A DNA stretch of 51,602 bases, taken from Caulochytrium protostelioides (lineage: Eukaryota; Chytridiomycota; Caulochytriomycetes; Caulochytriales; Caulochytriaceae). How positions within the stretch are numbered: the stretch's first letter is position 1; each line of letters opens with the position of its first letter. A model generated the notes under the pieces. That model searched no databases. It was not told the DNA's origin and saw only the letters and a list, made by a program, of their open reading frames with translations. Where the stretch lies: the NCBI GenBank assembly GCA_003615045.1, contig ML014243.1:1-51602 (forward strand), in the 5' to 3' direction. The position numbers and the translations under genes are program-made. Below, piece by piece: positions 9,488 through 19,453 of the stretch.

Positions 9488-11815
9488 ATGGTCCGTGTAG
9501 CCTCCACTCCGCCGTCCTCTGCATTTGCTGTCACCATGAATCCACTGACCTGGCGACATTCTCAGCGCGAACGCGCCTCCATCACCGAGCTCGTCGATGC
9601 CGTATTTGACCGCCAAGACACACTCCTCGACCTGAGCCGGCGTGACCTCGCCGACATCCCTGATGAACTGTTGGACCTCCGCAACTTCGTGGCCATCCCC
9701 ATCCCATCACCCGACGATGTCGTCGAAGATGCTGAAGCGGACCCATCCCAAGCATTAGCGTTCCCTGCCGTGCCGCTCGGACACCCTGGTGCCGTCGCGC
9801 CGATGGCTCAGACGGCCACGTTGCGTCCGGCTCCGTCCTCGGCATCGACCCGCCCCGAACTGCTGCAGCGCTTGCCCTCAATCGACCACGAGCAGGGCCT
9901 CGCCCTCGATCTTAGCTCCAACGCCATTACCCATCTGCCGCCCGCCTTTTTTGATCTGCGACTTCGGTTCTTATCGCTTCGCAACAATGCCCTAGCTCAT
10001 CTTCCCTTCACGATCCAGCGCATGACACAGCTGAAAGAGCTCTCGCTCGGGCACAATCAGCTCACAACGCTGCCGCGTGAAATCAAATCCCTGCCCCGCC
10101 TTACCGTCTTGTCTACCTGGCCGAACCCACTCCTTGAGCGACCGGAGGGACAACAGGCGGATGTCGCGGTGCTGACGCCCCTTCCAGCGCTTGTCGAACT
10201 CGCGCTGCGTGCGTTACTGCGAAATCAGCGCAACACCATGGCTGCCAAGCGCCTAGCTCAGCAACCTTGCCAAACGCCTCATCGCTGCACGCTTTCCACC
10301 ACTGCAGCCTCGGCTTCAGCGGCATCATCAGCTTCGACGCTAGTTCGAAATCCTCCACGACGGTCCCATACCATGGATGCGGGGCTGTCCAGCCTCGCGC
10401 TGGCAACGGGATCCACGACGGCTCTCGCGGGAGCTGACCCATCGTTGCGTTCGGTAGCGCAGGCTCCAGTGAGGGCTACGCCATCGATGGCGATGTCACC
10501 AGGACTCGGTGCCACGGCGCCTTTTGCCTCGAATCCTTTCGTCGCCTCCCGCCCAGCCGTTGTCAGCCACCAGTTCCATAACCATCCTGCAAGGGGGGCG
10601 CCCGGTGAACTCGCACCGTACTCACTGACAATGTTGGCTGAAGGCCCGTTGCGGCCCCACCGGTCGGTCACCACGCCTATTCCGTGCCAGTGGGGCCGTG
10701 TTGCTTCTTCCGACTCGATCCATAGTGCTGACTCGTCCTCTTCAGCCTTGTCCGAAGTGTCCTCTTCTTCATCTGACGAATGGGAATCAGGATTCAAGCG
10801 AACCGCGCCACCGGCCGCTTCTGCCGCCGCCGCTCCGGATACAACGTCAGCGGCATCACATCATGCCGCAGCAGAAACGGATGCTGAGACTTCAGAAGCC
10901 GAGACGCTGGCAGCTTTGACAATGGCGGCGTCTCCAGCGTCGAGTCGGGGTAGCGCGTCCACCGTGATGGCGATGACGACGCCCGGCACAGTACCATCTG
11001 GCGCGACCACTACGGCTTTCGCCGCTACCGCGTCCTCGGCAAGCGGCGCGCTGAAGACCGTAACACCGCCGCGGCGACGCTGGAGCCAGAGCTCGGCGCG
11101 CTCCGAGTCATCGCTGCGGACGCTCGTGAGCCCTCTTTCTATCTCAGGCGCGTTGCGGACCTTTGACGTGACCAGTCCAGGCCGCGGATTTAAACCCGTC
11201 CGTCTTGCCACTGTCTTCCAGGACGCCCGCCCCGACGCGCTGGCTGAAACAGTTGCATGGATGGCCAGCGACGGGCGTGAATCTCTAGTTGATCGCGGCA
11301 CATTCGGCATCGTGACCGAGTCCGAGGGTGCGTTGCCACCGCCGCCGCCAGCGGATCCACCCACATCGCTGTCATGGTGCGAACCGTGTATGGCAAGGCG
11401 CGCTGCGCTGGAGGCGCCTAGCAAGATATACCTTCCGGGCGCCCTAAAGCCAGCCTCAGCCGCGGCGGTCGCTGCGGCGTCGCTGTCGAGTCGCATCCCA
11501 GTGCACCTCGCGGCCCTCCTCAATGATCACATCGACCACCTGTGTCCCGGACCAGGCTGCGAGACAGCGTTTGTGGTGCCGTCGGTGATCCGCGTTCAGA
11601 CGGAAGTCGTACTGGGCCAACGTGTTCCCCTGCGGTATGAATTCTGCTGCATGGCATGCCATGCAGCGTTTGAGAAGGAGCAGCAGCAGCAGCAGCAACA
11701 ACGTTCGCAGGTGCAGCCGGGGCCGGCAACCCCCGCTACGGCGGATCTCCAGTCACACTTGGAAGCGCCGCCACCGATACCCACGGCATCGGCTGCGCCT
11801 GCGATTCCGTTGTAA
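9488..11815 (+). CDS. Leucine-rich-repeat protein with Cys-rich C-terminal domain
   Basis: 775 residues from an ATG at 9488; a second in-frame ATG at 9536 (residue 17) has the better context (ACCATGA) and may be the real start. A short block of SDS22/RSU-like LRRs spans about residues 137-220, with units such as LDLSSNAITHLPP and LSLGHNQLTTLPREI. A Ser/Ala/Thr-rich disordered middle follows. The C-terminal region has C631-x2-C634, C686-x4-C691 and C720-C721-x2-C724, a spacing that suggests metal binding, and then a Gln run of about nine. No signal peptide or membrane segment is evident. I do not recognise the full architecture. Fungal genomes contain LRR proteins with Cys-rich C-termini of unknown role, and this may be one. 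Function is not assigned. Confidence 0.75.
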   Translation: MVRVASTPPSSAFAVTMNPLTWRHSQRERASITELVDAVFDRQDTLLDLSRRDLADIPDELLDLRNFVAIPIPSPDDVVEDAEADPSQALAFPAVPLGHPGAVAPMAQTATLRPAPSSASTRPELLQRLPSIDHEQGLALDLSSNAITHLPPAFFDLRLRFLSLRNNALAHLPFTIQRMTQLKELSLGHNQLTTLPREIKSLPRLTVLSTWPNPLLERPEGQQADVAVLTPLPALVELALRALLRNQRNTMAAKRLAQQPCQTPHRCTLSTTAASASAASSASTLVRNPPRRSHTMDAGLSSLALATGSTTALAGADPSLRSVAQAPVRATPSMAMSPGLGATAPFASNPFVASRPAVVSHQFHNHPARGAPGELAPYSLTMLAEGPLRPHRSVTTPIPCQWGRVASSDSIHSADSSSSALSEVSSSSSDEWESGFKRTAPPAASAAAAPDTTSAASHHAAAETDAETSEAETLAALTMAASPASSRGSASTVMAMTTPGTVPSGATTTAFAATASSASGALKTVTPPRRRWSQSSARSESSLRTLVSPLSISGALRTFDVTSPGRGFKPVRLATVFQDARPDALAETVAWMASDGRESLVDRGTFGIVTESEGALPPPPPADPPTSLSWCEPCMARRAALEAPSKIYLPGALKPASAAAVAAASLSSRIPVHLAALLNDHIDHLCPGPGCETAFVVPSVIRVQTEVVLGQRVPLRYEFCCMACHAAFEKEQQQQQQQRSQVQPGPATPATADLQSHLEAPPPIPTASAAPAIPL

Positions 11816-12949
11816 GCTTTCATATATTATGAAGATTTCTTTTTGCTTCGCCCGTGCGTTCTGTCCCACGTGTGCGGTCGCGTTGAGCGTATTCCCGACG
11901 ATTCATATCGAAGGGTCCTCTTCTATGCGCGTCGACTGTCTCCACGACGACATTTCAGAGGAATTCGATGCCATGGTCATCTTCGCGGTTCGATCAGCAT
12001 TGTTCTGCAGCCATCCGTTCCTCACGATTCGTTGACCAAAAATGGGCGTTTTGTCTGAGGGTCCCTGACCGCTTTTCATTTTTTTCTCGGCGCCCCATTC
12101 TGGCGGCCGACGGACGACAGAGCGCAACGACTGCGCCGTGGCGATCGCTCCAATGTTGTTCTTTTTTTCCTCCGCATCCCGACGCGCGCCAAGTCCGGCG
12201 GTAGACTGCGGCCAACCGTCCGAAACGGTTCATACCCGCCGCTGTTTCAAACGGTTTCCTCACAAGACCATCGACGGTCGATGGGTTGACCCTACGCCGT
12301 CTACGATGACAGGTTGACCTCATGCATGCGTGCACTGTTGTCGGGATCGCTGCGTGCGGCGGTCGTGACGCTGCATCTAGGCGCGTGTGTGCCGTTTCTG
12401 ACTGTGCGACGCAGGGCACGTTCGCCGAAGCGAATCGTGATGACCGCCGGATCACCACTCTCCGTATGATCCGGTTCATCGCTTTACTGGCACCATCACT
12501 GTTCGGTTCACCTCTGGTCACTCTGACGGAGATGGCCGCATGGGCCGCACCAGGCGAAGCGCCGGTTCAAAATGCATGACTAGAGCCAGCGTATACCGCA
12601 CCGCTTTCCGCCGCACTGTACCACACTCCACCTTACTGCATAGCGAGGTCTCTCCATTTTTCTTGACTCTGACATAACCAAGATGGAGCACGTCGTTTGC
12701 AAGGCTATAAAAGCGAACGTTTTGGCGCGCTCTCATCTATTCTCACTGTGGCTATCTGAAATGCAAAACAAGAACAGCCAGAAGTGGCAACCGCCATCAC
12801 TCAACCACCACACTGCCTCACGCAATCACACATCCATCGAGGCATCTCCTGACGCTTCAGGCTTTTCGGCTGCTTCGGACCACGCCTTCCTCTTCCTGTA
12901 TGTGACCGGGGATCATTGACCAAATCTGCTGATCACATCGTGCCTCGTA
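11816..12949. other. Intergenic region / upstream region of AA11-like gene
   Basis: Contains the 3' trailer of the LRR gene and the promoter of the AA11-like gene, with a TATA box at 12706. AT content is higher than in the flanking genes. Small open frames are present, but none has recognisable similarity. Confidence 0.6.
12706..12713 (+). promoter_or_regulatory. TATA box of the AA11-like gene
   Basis: TATAAAAG, 244 bp upstream of the ATG at 12950. This would give a leader of about 210 nt. Confidence 0.6.
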
Positions 12950-14941
12950 ATGCGACGACTCATGTCCATGACGTCGTCTTTCAGCACATGGGGGTCCCGC
13001 TGGCCGCTAGCTGCATCTCTCCGCGCAGGATGGATGCTCCTGCTCGTGGGTCTGCTTGTGCTGCAGGCCGCTCCGGGTGTCAAGAGTCACGGCCGCATCA
13101 CCTTCCCGCCGCCGCGTGCTCTGATCGGTGAGACCGACCCGACCGCCACCAACTACCCGATCACCGGCGGCGCAGCCCATGCCATGGTTCCTGGCGTGCC
13201 GGCGACGCGGTGCGGCGGCATCGACAAGGCACACTCCTCGACCCCGGTCTCCCACATCGCCCCGGGCATCCTCGATGTCCAGTACCGCATCACCGCGAAC
13301 CACGAGGGCATGGCCGTCCTCTCCCTCAGCCGCGACGAGCAGACCTGGGTCCCGCTCACAGAGCCCTTCGCGGTTCAGGGCGGCGACCATACGGTCCGCG
13401 TCAACATTCCGACCTCGTGGGAAGGCTCCGCGATTCTGCGCTGGTTCTGGAAGGCGCGCATTACGCCTGAGTTGTACATGAACTGTGCGGATATCTTGAT
13501 TGCCATGAATGACACGAGCGCCACTAACGCTGTGGCGCTGCCGCCTACGGCTCCCGAGCAGAATGCCGTCGGCAGTCCACCGCACTTCCCGCCCGTCGCC
13601 GATCCGATCCCGACCATCACGGCGAAACTGCCCCACCCGGGCTTTGCGACTGCTGAGGAAGAACGCCAGGCCGCCTTGTTGTTTGCGGATGCCGCGGGAC
13701 TCACGGACGAAATTGTCATGGCTGCTGCCGTCTCCCCACCCGCCACGGCGTTCCCTTCCGCATCACCAGTCCCCGCCAAAGCCTCATTGGCCTCCTCCAC
13801 CATCACCACGGTCTCGTCGCGATCATGGCCGTCGTTCTCGCCTGCGACGATGATGAGCGCGAGCAATACTGCTGCGAACGCGGCCGCCATGAACACGGCC
13901 TTATCGTCGGTCTGGCTCACCCCGATGTCGTTGCCGACGCCGCTGCCGCCCAACACGGCGTTCGGCGCCAGGGCCGCGCCCGCCGCGCCATTCGCCTCCC
14001 CGGCGCCCGCGACTCCTCCTCTCGCCGCGCCGCAGCCGCCTCTGAAGCAGAACGCTCCTTCGCCGTTTCCCGTACGGTCGGACCCGTTGACAAACCCAGG
14101 CACGCTCACGGCCCCAGTCGGCGAGGTTCGTATCAACGGCGCGATGACCCGCGTGCTCGGGCCCGCCACGAGTACCTCGCTGCTGAGCTCCTTGCCCTCG
14201 GCGTCGGCCGTCGTGCCGCGCTTCGCGGCCACGGCTGCACCTGCGCCGTCCACCTCGGTCTCACCCCCACCGCCCTTCGCTCAGCGGGCTACCCCCCAGT
14301 CGTCGAGAAGCCGCGAGAACCCCGCTGTGCCGACCGTCACTGCCACCACCACCACCATCACCACCACCGCGGCCTCTAGGGCAAACGGCACCACGACGGC
14401 GACGAATGTGTCGACGACGACTGCGCCGTCGCAGCCGCCGACCGCCGACCCGGCGAATCGGGAAACCGCCGGCGACGTGCTGCCTGCGGACGCGCCGCCC
14501 GCCGAGCCGGCAAGCGACACGCCGCCACCGGTGTCGGTGGCGGCTGACGACTTGCCGAACGGCACGGTCCTGGCGAGTGATCCGCCTATGCCCGGCGCAG
14601 GCGCGTCGAACATGCGTGCGCCGCCGGCTGTGAGGACCGCGGGCGACCCAGGCGTCTCGGGTCTGACGGCCGACTTGGTGCCGCCGCCGCCGTCGCCCGC
14701 CGATGACTCGAGCATCCGAGCAATGGGCCAGATGACGATGGTCAATGCGATGGCGGCCGCGTTGGCGCGCAGTAAGGGGACGCCAACCGGTTCGGCGCTA
14801 TCGACGCTCGATCCCTCGGGCTCGGCGGCGCCCAATGCGGCGCGCAACGCGCGATCGATTCCGGGCATGCCCGGCATGCCTGGCGCAGGGCCGTGGCACC
14901 GTCGCTACAGGCGCGATGCCGTGCCCTGTGGCCCGCAGTAG
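12950..14941 (+). CDS. Secreted AA11-like lytic polysaccharide monooxygenase (chitin-active type) with long disordered tail
   Basis: 663 residues. A hydrophobic signal peptide ends at residue 46 (..APGVKS), leaving His47 as the mature N-terminus (HGRITFPPPR), as needed for a copper histidine brace. The second brace His is probably His118, in NHEGMAVLSLS, which aligns with the AA11 motif HGGGSCQLSLS. The domain ends with FWKARITPELYMNCADI, matching the AA11 signature around YMNCA. The catalytic domain is therefore about residues 47-190. The visible domain has only two cysteines (C88, C179), because the Cys in the second His motif is replaced; AA11 enzymes usually have more disulfides. Residues 190-663 are Ala/Pro/Thr/Ser-rich with no second domain, possibly an O-glycosylated wall-spanning tail. 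AA11 cleaves chitin oxidatively. Copper-binding features look intact, but activity is inferred. Confidence 0.8.
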   Translation: MRRLMSMTSSFSTWGSRWPLAASLRAGWMLLLVGLLVLQAAPGVKSHGRITFPPPRALIGETDPTATNYPITGGAAHAMVPGVPATRCGGIDKAHSSTPVSHIAPGILDVQYRITANHEGMAVLSLSRDEQTWVPLTEPFAVQGGDHTVRVNIPTSWEGSAILRWFWKARITPELYMNCADILIAMNDTSATNAVALPPTAPEQNAVGSPPHFPPVADPIPTITAKLPHPGFATAEEERQAALLFADAAGLTDEIVMAAAVSPPATAFPSASPVPAKASLASSTITTVSSRSWPSFSPATMMSASNTAANAAAMNTALSSVWLTPMSLPTPLPPNTAFGARAAPAAPFASPAPATPPLAAPQPPLKQNAPSPFPVRSDPLTNPGTLTAPVGEVRINGAMTRVLGPATSTSLLSSLPSASAVVPRFAATAAPAPSTSVSPPPPFAQRATPQSSRSRENPAVPTVTATTTTITTTAASRANGTTTATNVSTTTAPSQPPTADPANRETAGDVLPADAPPAEPASDTPPPVSVAADDLPNGTVLASDPPMPGAGASNMRAPPAVRTAGDPGVSGLTADLVPPPPSPADDSSIRAMGQMTMVNAMAAALARSKGTPTGSALSTLDPSGSAAPNAARNARSIPGMPGMPGAGPWHRRYRRDAVPCGPQ

Positions 14942-15419
14942 CCGTGTTTTTGACTCGCGCTTCTCTGTTTTGCTCTTTGTTTTATGTTTTCCCCCCTTTC
15001 TGATCGCTCTTTTGTCGTTTTTGATTCCTTTCTGTACATGCTATCGCCCAGTGCTCCCACTTTTGTAACTTTTGTGTTCATTCATTCATTTTTTCTGACG
15101 TCGACCTCAACGATGATGAAGGACTGGCCATGGCAGTGAGGGCGGGCCGGCTGTAGGACGACCTGCGGCCATCATGCGGCGAGAGCGGGATTAGTGAGAT
15201 GCGACCTGCTGCGCTGTGCCGCAGGGCAACCGGTGGTCGGCGAATCCGGTGTCCGTGTGTCGGTGCTAAGCCCGAGCTCATGTCTGAGCTGTTTATTCTT
15301 GACGACGACGGGGATTGCGGCCCTGTGTGAGGTGGTGCAGCTCATCAGAGGTGGATGACCTCGACACTCATGAAAGGATTATATATAAATAATAGGGGGA
15401 TTACGGCGGGCGGTGCCAC
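14942..15419. other. Convergent 3' region with AT-rich terminator-like element
   Basis: Separates the stop codons of the AA11-like gene (+) and uL13m (-). T-rich trailer sequence lies at 14945-15090. A strongly AT-rich block at 15378-15395 (TTATATATAAATAAT core), just beyond the uL13m stop, probably serves 3'-end formation. Confidence 0.55.
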
Positions 15420-15911
15420 CTACGCCTGCGGTGATGCCGTCTTTGGCGGGGCGACGCCGACGGCCTCGGCGAGACGTGACTCCGCGAGGTAGTCGCGCAT
15501 GATGTTGGCGGCATGTGGGTGTTCGTCCTCAGGGTAGATTTTAAGCCGGCTCATGAGCTGCTTCCGCATGGCATTCTTGGGCAGCATGCCGTAAACGGCG
15601 CGGCGCAGCGGCTCGGTGGGCCGTATGTCGACAGCCTCGTTGAAAGTGCGGCTCTTCAAGCCGCCGGGCCAGCCGGTATGCCAGATGTACTGCTTGCTCT
15701 TCTCCTTGCCGCCCTCGAGGTAGACGTAGCGGGCGTTCGTGACGACGACGTAGTCGCCGCAGTCCTCGTCCGGCGTGAACGTCGGCTTGTACTTGCCGCG
15801 CAGCGCGATGGCAATGCGGTTTGCGAGCTTGCCGAGCGTCTTATCTTTGGCATCCACTAGGTGCCACACGCGGGCGTGCGCCAGGCCGGACTTGCCGGCG
15901 TTGAAGGCCAT
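15420..15911 (-). CDS. MRPL13: Mitochondrial large-subunit ribosomal protein uL13m
   Basis: 163 residues of the bacterial/mitochondrial L13 family (yeast Mrpl23). Conserved segments include SGLAHARVWHLVDAKDKTLG near the N-terminus, CGDYVVVTN, GMLPKNAMRKQ and the family motif EHPHAANI. The frame is open to a GTG at 15953, but the ATG at 15911 (MAFNAGKSG) aligns with the start of yeast Mrpl23, so I use it. Like the yeast protein it lacks a long presequence. It is a structural component of the mitochondrial 50S-like subunit. The cytosolic homologue (L13a/RPL16) is excluded by the bacterial-type C-terminal motif. Confidence 0.93.
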   Translation of the reverse strand: MAFNAGKSGLAHARVWHLVDAKDKTLGKLANRIAIALRGKYKPTFTPDEDCGDYVVVTNARYVYLEGGKEKSKQYIWHTGWPGGLKSRTFNEAVDIRPTEPLRRAVYGMLPKNAMRKQLMSRLKIYPEDEHPHAANIMRDYLAESRLAEAVGVAPPKTASPQA

Positions 15912-16696
15912 GATTCGGCGTGTTGCAGCACGCGAAGGAAGAGATAGCTTCACCAGCGGTGCTCCCGGCAGTCAGCCGTCACGCCGCGCTTCGATCGCAA
16001 GGCTGGGCTGCAGCGAGAGAAAGTGGGCGAGGAGAAGGCAGCGGTCGCGACCACCGAGTCTCGGGGCGGATCGGCGACGGCGATGTCGACGGCGGGGGTG
16101 GGGGGCAGGTCCGACAGGGCGAAACAAGCAGCGCTCCCGAGAAACTCCGACACGCGCGTCTGTTGCAGGGCCACGCAGCGATCAGGAGAGTCGAACAGGG
16201 CCTCGTCTCTGGGTCCGTGAGTCGGGCGGAGTTAGCGAGGGCAGCAGGGGTTCATCAGCAGGAACCGCGGGAGGTCTCAGGCAGCTCGCCGCGGGCTGAT
16301 GAACGGTGTGTCCTCGTGAAGGCGATGTGACGCTTTGCTCGTGGCGCGGCCAACCTGGGATGTCCCACGTCGCGACGCGAGCACGTGCGCCCGCAGGCTG
16401 CCACCGCCATAGCGCGTGGATGGGCTCGAGCGAGTGGGTCGGTCGACGCGATGGCGCGGCGGTCTTTGCACCGAGTGCCGGCCCCGGTTGTGGCGGCCGT
16501 GGCCGCCGCGGCGGTGGTGGTGGCGGCGGGCTGAGGGATCAAGCACTGTGCGGGATGGCGCGGCCGTGAGGGTCCGTCGTGGGCCCGTTCGACCCTTCGG
16601 CGAGCGCCACGGCCCCTGGCACGAGCCGGGGGACCGAAACGGTCAAACCGTCTCGAACTAGCCTCTCCCCGTTTGGGATGATAGCGACCACATCGC

Positions 16697-16724
16697 TCAT
16701 GTCAATCCATTCATGTCAATCCAT
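16697..16724. repeat. 14-bp perfect tandem duplication
   Basis: TCATGTCAATCCAT occurs twice back to back. Confidence 0.95.
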
Positions 16725-16794
16725 GGTCAAGTCCCATATCAGGAATACCAGAAAGATGTGTTGAAACGCGTGAAGCCTACTGACTATGACAAAT

Positions 16795-16821
16795 GATTCT
16801 GTCAACATCGATTCTGTCAAC
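16795..16821. repeat. 12-bp direct repeat with 3-bp spacer
   Basis: GATTCTGTCAAC occurs at 16795-16806 and 16810-16821. Confidence 0.95.
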
Positions 16822-17256
16822 GCCGAACACATCTGATGCCATATGAATTTATTGACCGACCGAAGGGTTTGACCGATGAGATAAAAAGGAGACTGGCGCG
16901 GAGACCCCTGGCGAAAGGGGGATCGCCCATCAAACCCTTGGCCTCTTCCCACACACGTTTCCATCGCTACATGAAGAGATCGCGTGGTGGTGGATGCGTT
17001 TAGGGCATCGATGTAGCTAGTTCATGACACGACATCAGAATACAGAGGCCGATCACGCCTATACCAGCGCATCAGTCCTGCTCTGCCGCCGCCTACGCAC
17101 ACTTCATCCAATACGATTCATCCAATACCAGGGTTCTTCCTCACGCCTTCATCACTCCGCGCTCGTTTCCCTGCTTCGCTTTGCTGAGTCCTACATCCCC
17201 CCTTTCCCCTCAGAGTGGCGACGTCGACGCGTCTGGACCCGTCTTTGCGTCACGCG

Positions 17257-19326
17257 ATGCATCCCACGCCGGAGGGCACGACCGCTGCGGCGACCGCTGC
17301 GTCCCAGCTGTCGCGGCTGACGGCTTACGTGGCAACGTCGACGGCGGCGTCGCGAGCCGAGGCAGGCGTCCAGTCGATGGTGGATCTGGCCGCCTGGCTG
17401 CAGGAAGCGCCGCAGCGCGCCGCCATTGCGCAGCTGCCGACGCCGAGCGAGGCCGCAGGCCACGACGAGATGGCCGCCGGACGGCCGCTCACCGCCGTCG
17501 CGGCCTGGCTGCTCGACCCGCAGCTCACGCCGCAGCACGTGGACGCCACGTGCGACGTGCTCGCGGCGCTGCTGGTCGGCACGTCTGTCGCCGACCGCTT
17601 GCGGTATACGCCGTGGCGCGCCGTCATGGAGCAGGGGCTCGTGTCGCCGGTCCCGCGCATCGTGCGACTCGCACTCGAGGCGATGGGCTACGACCCCTCA
17701 GCGGCCGCTCATGAGAGCGGCGGTGGCGCAGACAGTGGCGATCTGACGTCCCGGCGCCACGGCGCGGCGCTCGTGGATGCCGCGCGGCGCAAGCCGCGGT
17801 ACACGGTGGCGGATCTGAACGCGCTATGGACGCGAACCATGCAGCCTGCGACGCCCGGCGGCGCCCACGGCGCGCTCGCCATGCTGTTGGCGTGCTTGGC
17901 GCTTGGCCCGACGGGCACGCTCGAGGCCGACGCGGAGACTGAGGGCGTGCCGACGCTCGCGACGGCGTTCCTGGTCCACCTGGTCGCCGAAACGCTGGCG
18001 CGCGATCCAGACGACCCGCGGCCGGCGGCAACGCTGCTGGCCCCGGCGCACGTGGCGCAGCTCGCGCAGTACAGTCAGAACGACGTGGCACGGTTCCGCG
18101 TGTACGATTTGGCGGCCCAGCTGGCGGCGCTGAGTCCGGCGATGCAGCGCGCGGTCGACGCTACCGGGCTGCTGGACGGGATCGTGAACGACGTCGCGGC
18201 CGATGACGCGCTGGTCGCGCTCACGGGCCTCGAGCTCCTCAAGACGATGGTGGACCAGGGCCGCCACGCGTTTCTGCTCGTGCCCGGGCTGCTGGACTCG
18301 CTGCTGGCGCGACTGCCGACTCTCGACGCCGCCCGCCTTATCGAGCCCGCCGAGCCCGCCGATATGGACGGCACGGACGCGCTGCTCTGCGCGGGCATCT
18401 GGAAGCTCTTTGGTTATATCGCCGCGCATGAGCCCACCGTCTTCAGCGACCTCGTGGCGCGGTTTGACCTGATGCCGCGCCTACTCGCGACGCTGTATGC
18501 GGGGCAGCCATGGAACACGCTGCCGCAGGCCGCCATCGTCGCCGTCGGCAACATCGGCACCGACGCGCTGGGCTGGGTCCTGCTCATGCGGCCGGTGCCC
18601 GTGCCCCATGCCGTGGGGTCACCCCTTCCGCCGCGCTCGGTGCTCGACGGCTTCCTGGACATTACGGAGAACGGCGTCGGCGACGTGAAGGTGTTGGCAC
18701 TGCAGACGCACGGCTGTCTCCTCAACGGCCTCGTCATGCGGTTTGAGGCCGAGTATGCGACCGTGACGGGGACGGCGGATGCGCGCCTGCGACAGCGTCT
18801 CGTACCCATGGACGCCGCCGCATCCGCGGACGCCGCCGCGCCGGCGCCGGCGCTGGATACCAGTGACGCCGCGCAATGGCCCTCACAGCGCGCCGCGGCG
18901 CGGCTGTACACGGCGCTCGGCGAGCTTGACCGCACGCAGACCGCGTCCGCCGGGCCATGGGCCGTGCTGACCAAGACAGCGGCGGTCCACGACGACGCGC
19001 TGCGCGTCGCGGCGTATGCGGTGCTGCAGCCGCTGCTCAGCTTGCCCGTCGGGCTGCGGGCACTGCTGCGCCACCCCCGGTTTGTGAATGCACTGCTGGA
19101 TCGCAGCACGGACACGAGCGCCGTGGGCCGGCCGTGGCGCTATGCAGTGGTGCAGCATGCACTGCGCTGTGCGCGACTGCCTAACGCGCATGCGAGCGCG
19201 ACGTGCTTGTTTGGCCCCGACGCGGCGTTAGCGCTCGATGGCGTCGTGACGCGTCTGCAAACCTATGTCCAGCAGGGCCCTTACCTGGTACAGGTGGCGC
19301 CGGTGGTGGAAACCCAGCAGGGATAG
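17257..19326 (+). CDS. PSMD5: 26S proteasome assembly chaperone PSMD5/S5b
   Basis: 689 residues from the first ATG. The frame is open upstream through a GTG at 17215 and a polypyrimidine-CAG acceptor-like site at 17213, so a short upstream exon is possible. An all-helical HEAT/ARM-like protein. The segment YSQNDVARFRVYDLAAQL (near residue 270) closely follows human PSMD5 MKTNDIVRYRVYELII, and the C-terminus LQTYVQQGPYLVQVAP matches PSMD5 LRTYLSEGPYYVKPVS. PSMD5 holds the ATPase base (Rpt1/Rpt2 module) during 19S assembly and is released from mature proteasomes; in S. cerevisiae Hsm3 does this job. The protein is longer than human PSMD5 (504 residues) because of Ala/Pro/Gly-rich insertions. 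It converges on bystin with 127 bp between stops. Confidence 0.85.
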   Translation: MHPTPEGTTAAATAASQLSRLTAYVATSTAASRAEAGVQSMVDLAAWLQEAPQRAAIAQLPTPSEAAGHDEMAAGRPLTAVAAWLLDPQLTPQHVDATCDVLAALLVGTSVADRLRYTPWRAVMEQGLVSPVPRIVRLALEAMGYDPSAAAHESGGGADSGDLTSRRHGAALVDAARRKPRYTVADLNALWTRTMQPATPGGAHGALAMLLACLALGPTGTLEADAETEGVPTLATAFLVHLVAETLARDPDDPRPAATLLAPAHVAQLAQYSQNDVARFRVYDLAAQLAALSPAMQRAVDATGLLDGIVNDVAADDALVALTGLELLKTMVDQGRHAFLLVPGLLDSLLARLPTLDAARLIEPAEPADMDGTDALLCAGIWKLFGYIAAHEPTVFSDLVARFDLMPRLLATLYAGQPWNTLPQAAIVAVGNIGTDALGWVLLMRPVPVPHAVGSPLPPRSVLDGFLDITENGVGDVKVLALQTHGCLLNGLVMRFEAEYATVTGTADARLRQRLVPMDAAASADAAAPAPALDTSDAAQWPSQRAAARLYTALGELDRTQTASAGPWAVLTKTAAVHDDALRVAAYAVLQPLLSLPVGLRALLRHPRFVNALLDRSTDTSAVGRPWRYAVVQHALRCARLPNAHASATCLFGPDAALALDGVVTRLQTYVQQGPYLVQVAPVVETQQG

Positions 19327-19391
19327 GAAGACTCACGTTTGTGGTGACCGGGCATGCATCTATGGAAACATCCCAGCAAAAGCGGCATCAT

Positions 19392-19402
19392 TAAATTAAA
19401 AA
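19392..19402. terminator. AT-rich element between convergent genes
   Basis: TAAATTAAAAA, 66 nt after the PSMD5 stop and 52 nt after the bystin stop on the other strand. The same 11-mer occurs at 23695-23705, also between convergent genes, so it may take part in 3'-end formation. Confidence 0.35.
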
Positions 19403-19453
19403 CAGGAGCAAAAAGAGAGAGAAAGAGAGGGAGAGTATAGAAAAAGAAAGCGG

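Larger units (their letters stand above)
15912..17256. other. Divergent intergenic region uL13m / PSMD5
   Basis: About 1.3 kb with no supported gene. It contains two short tandem duplications (16697-16724 and 16795-16821). A polypyrimidine tract ending in CAG at 17213 is a possible splice acceptor for PSMD5 leader sequence. Confidence 0.55.

Noticed and set aside
12556..12580. GGTTCAAAATGC resembling a tRNA B-box
   Set aside because: No A-box at the right distance and no cloverleaf pairing could be built by eye.
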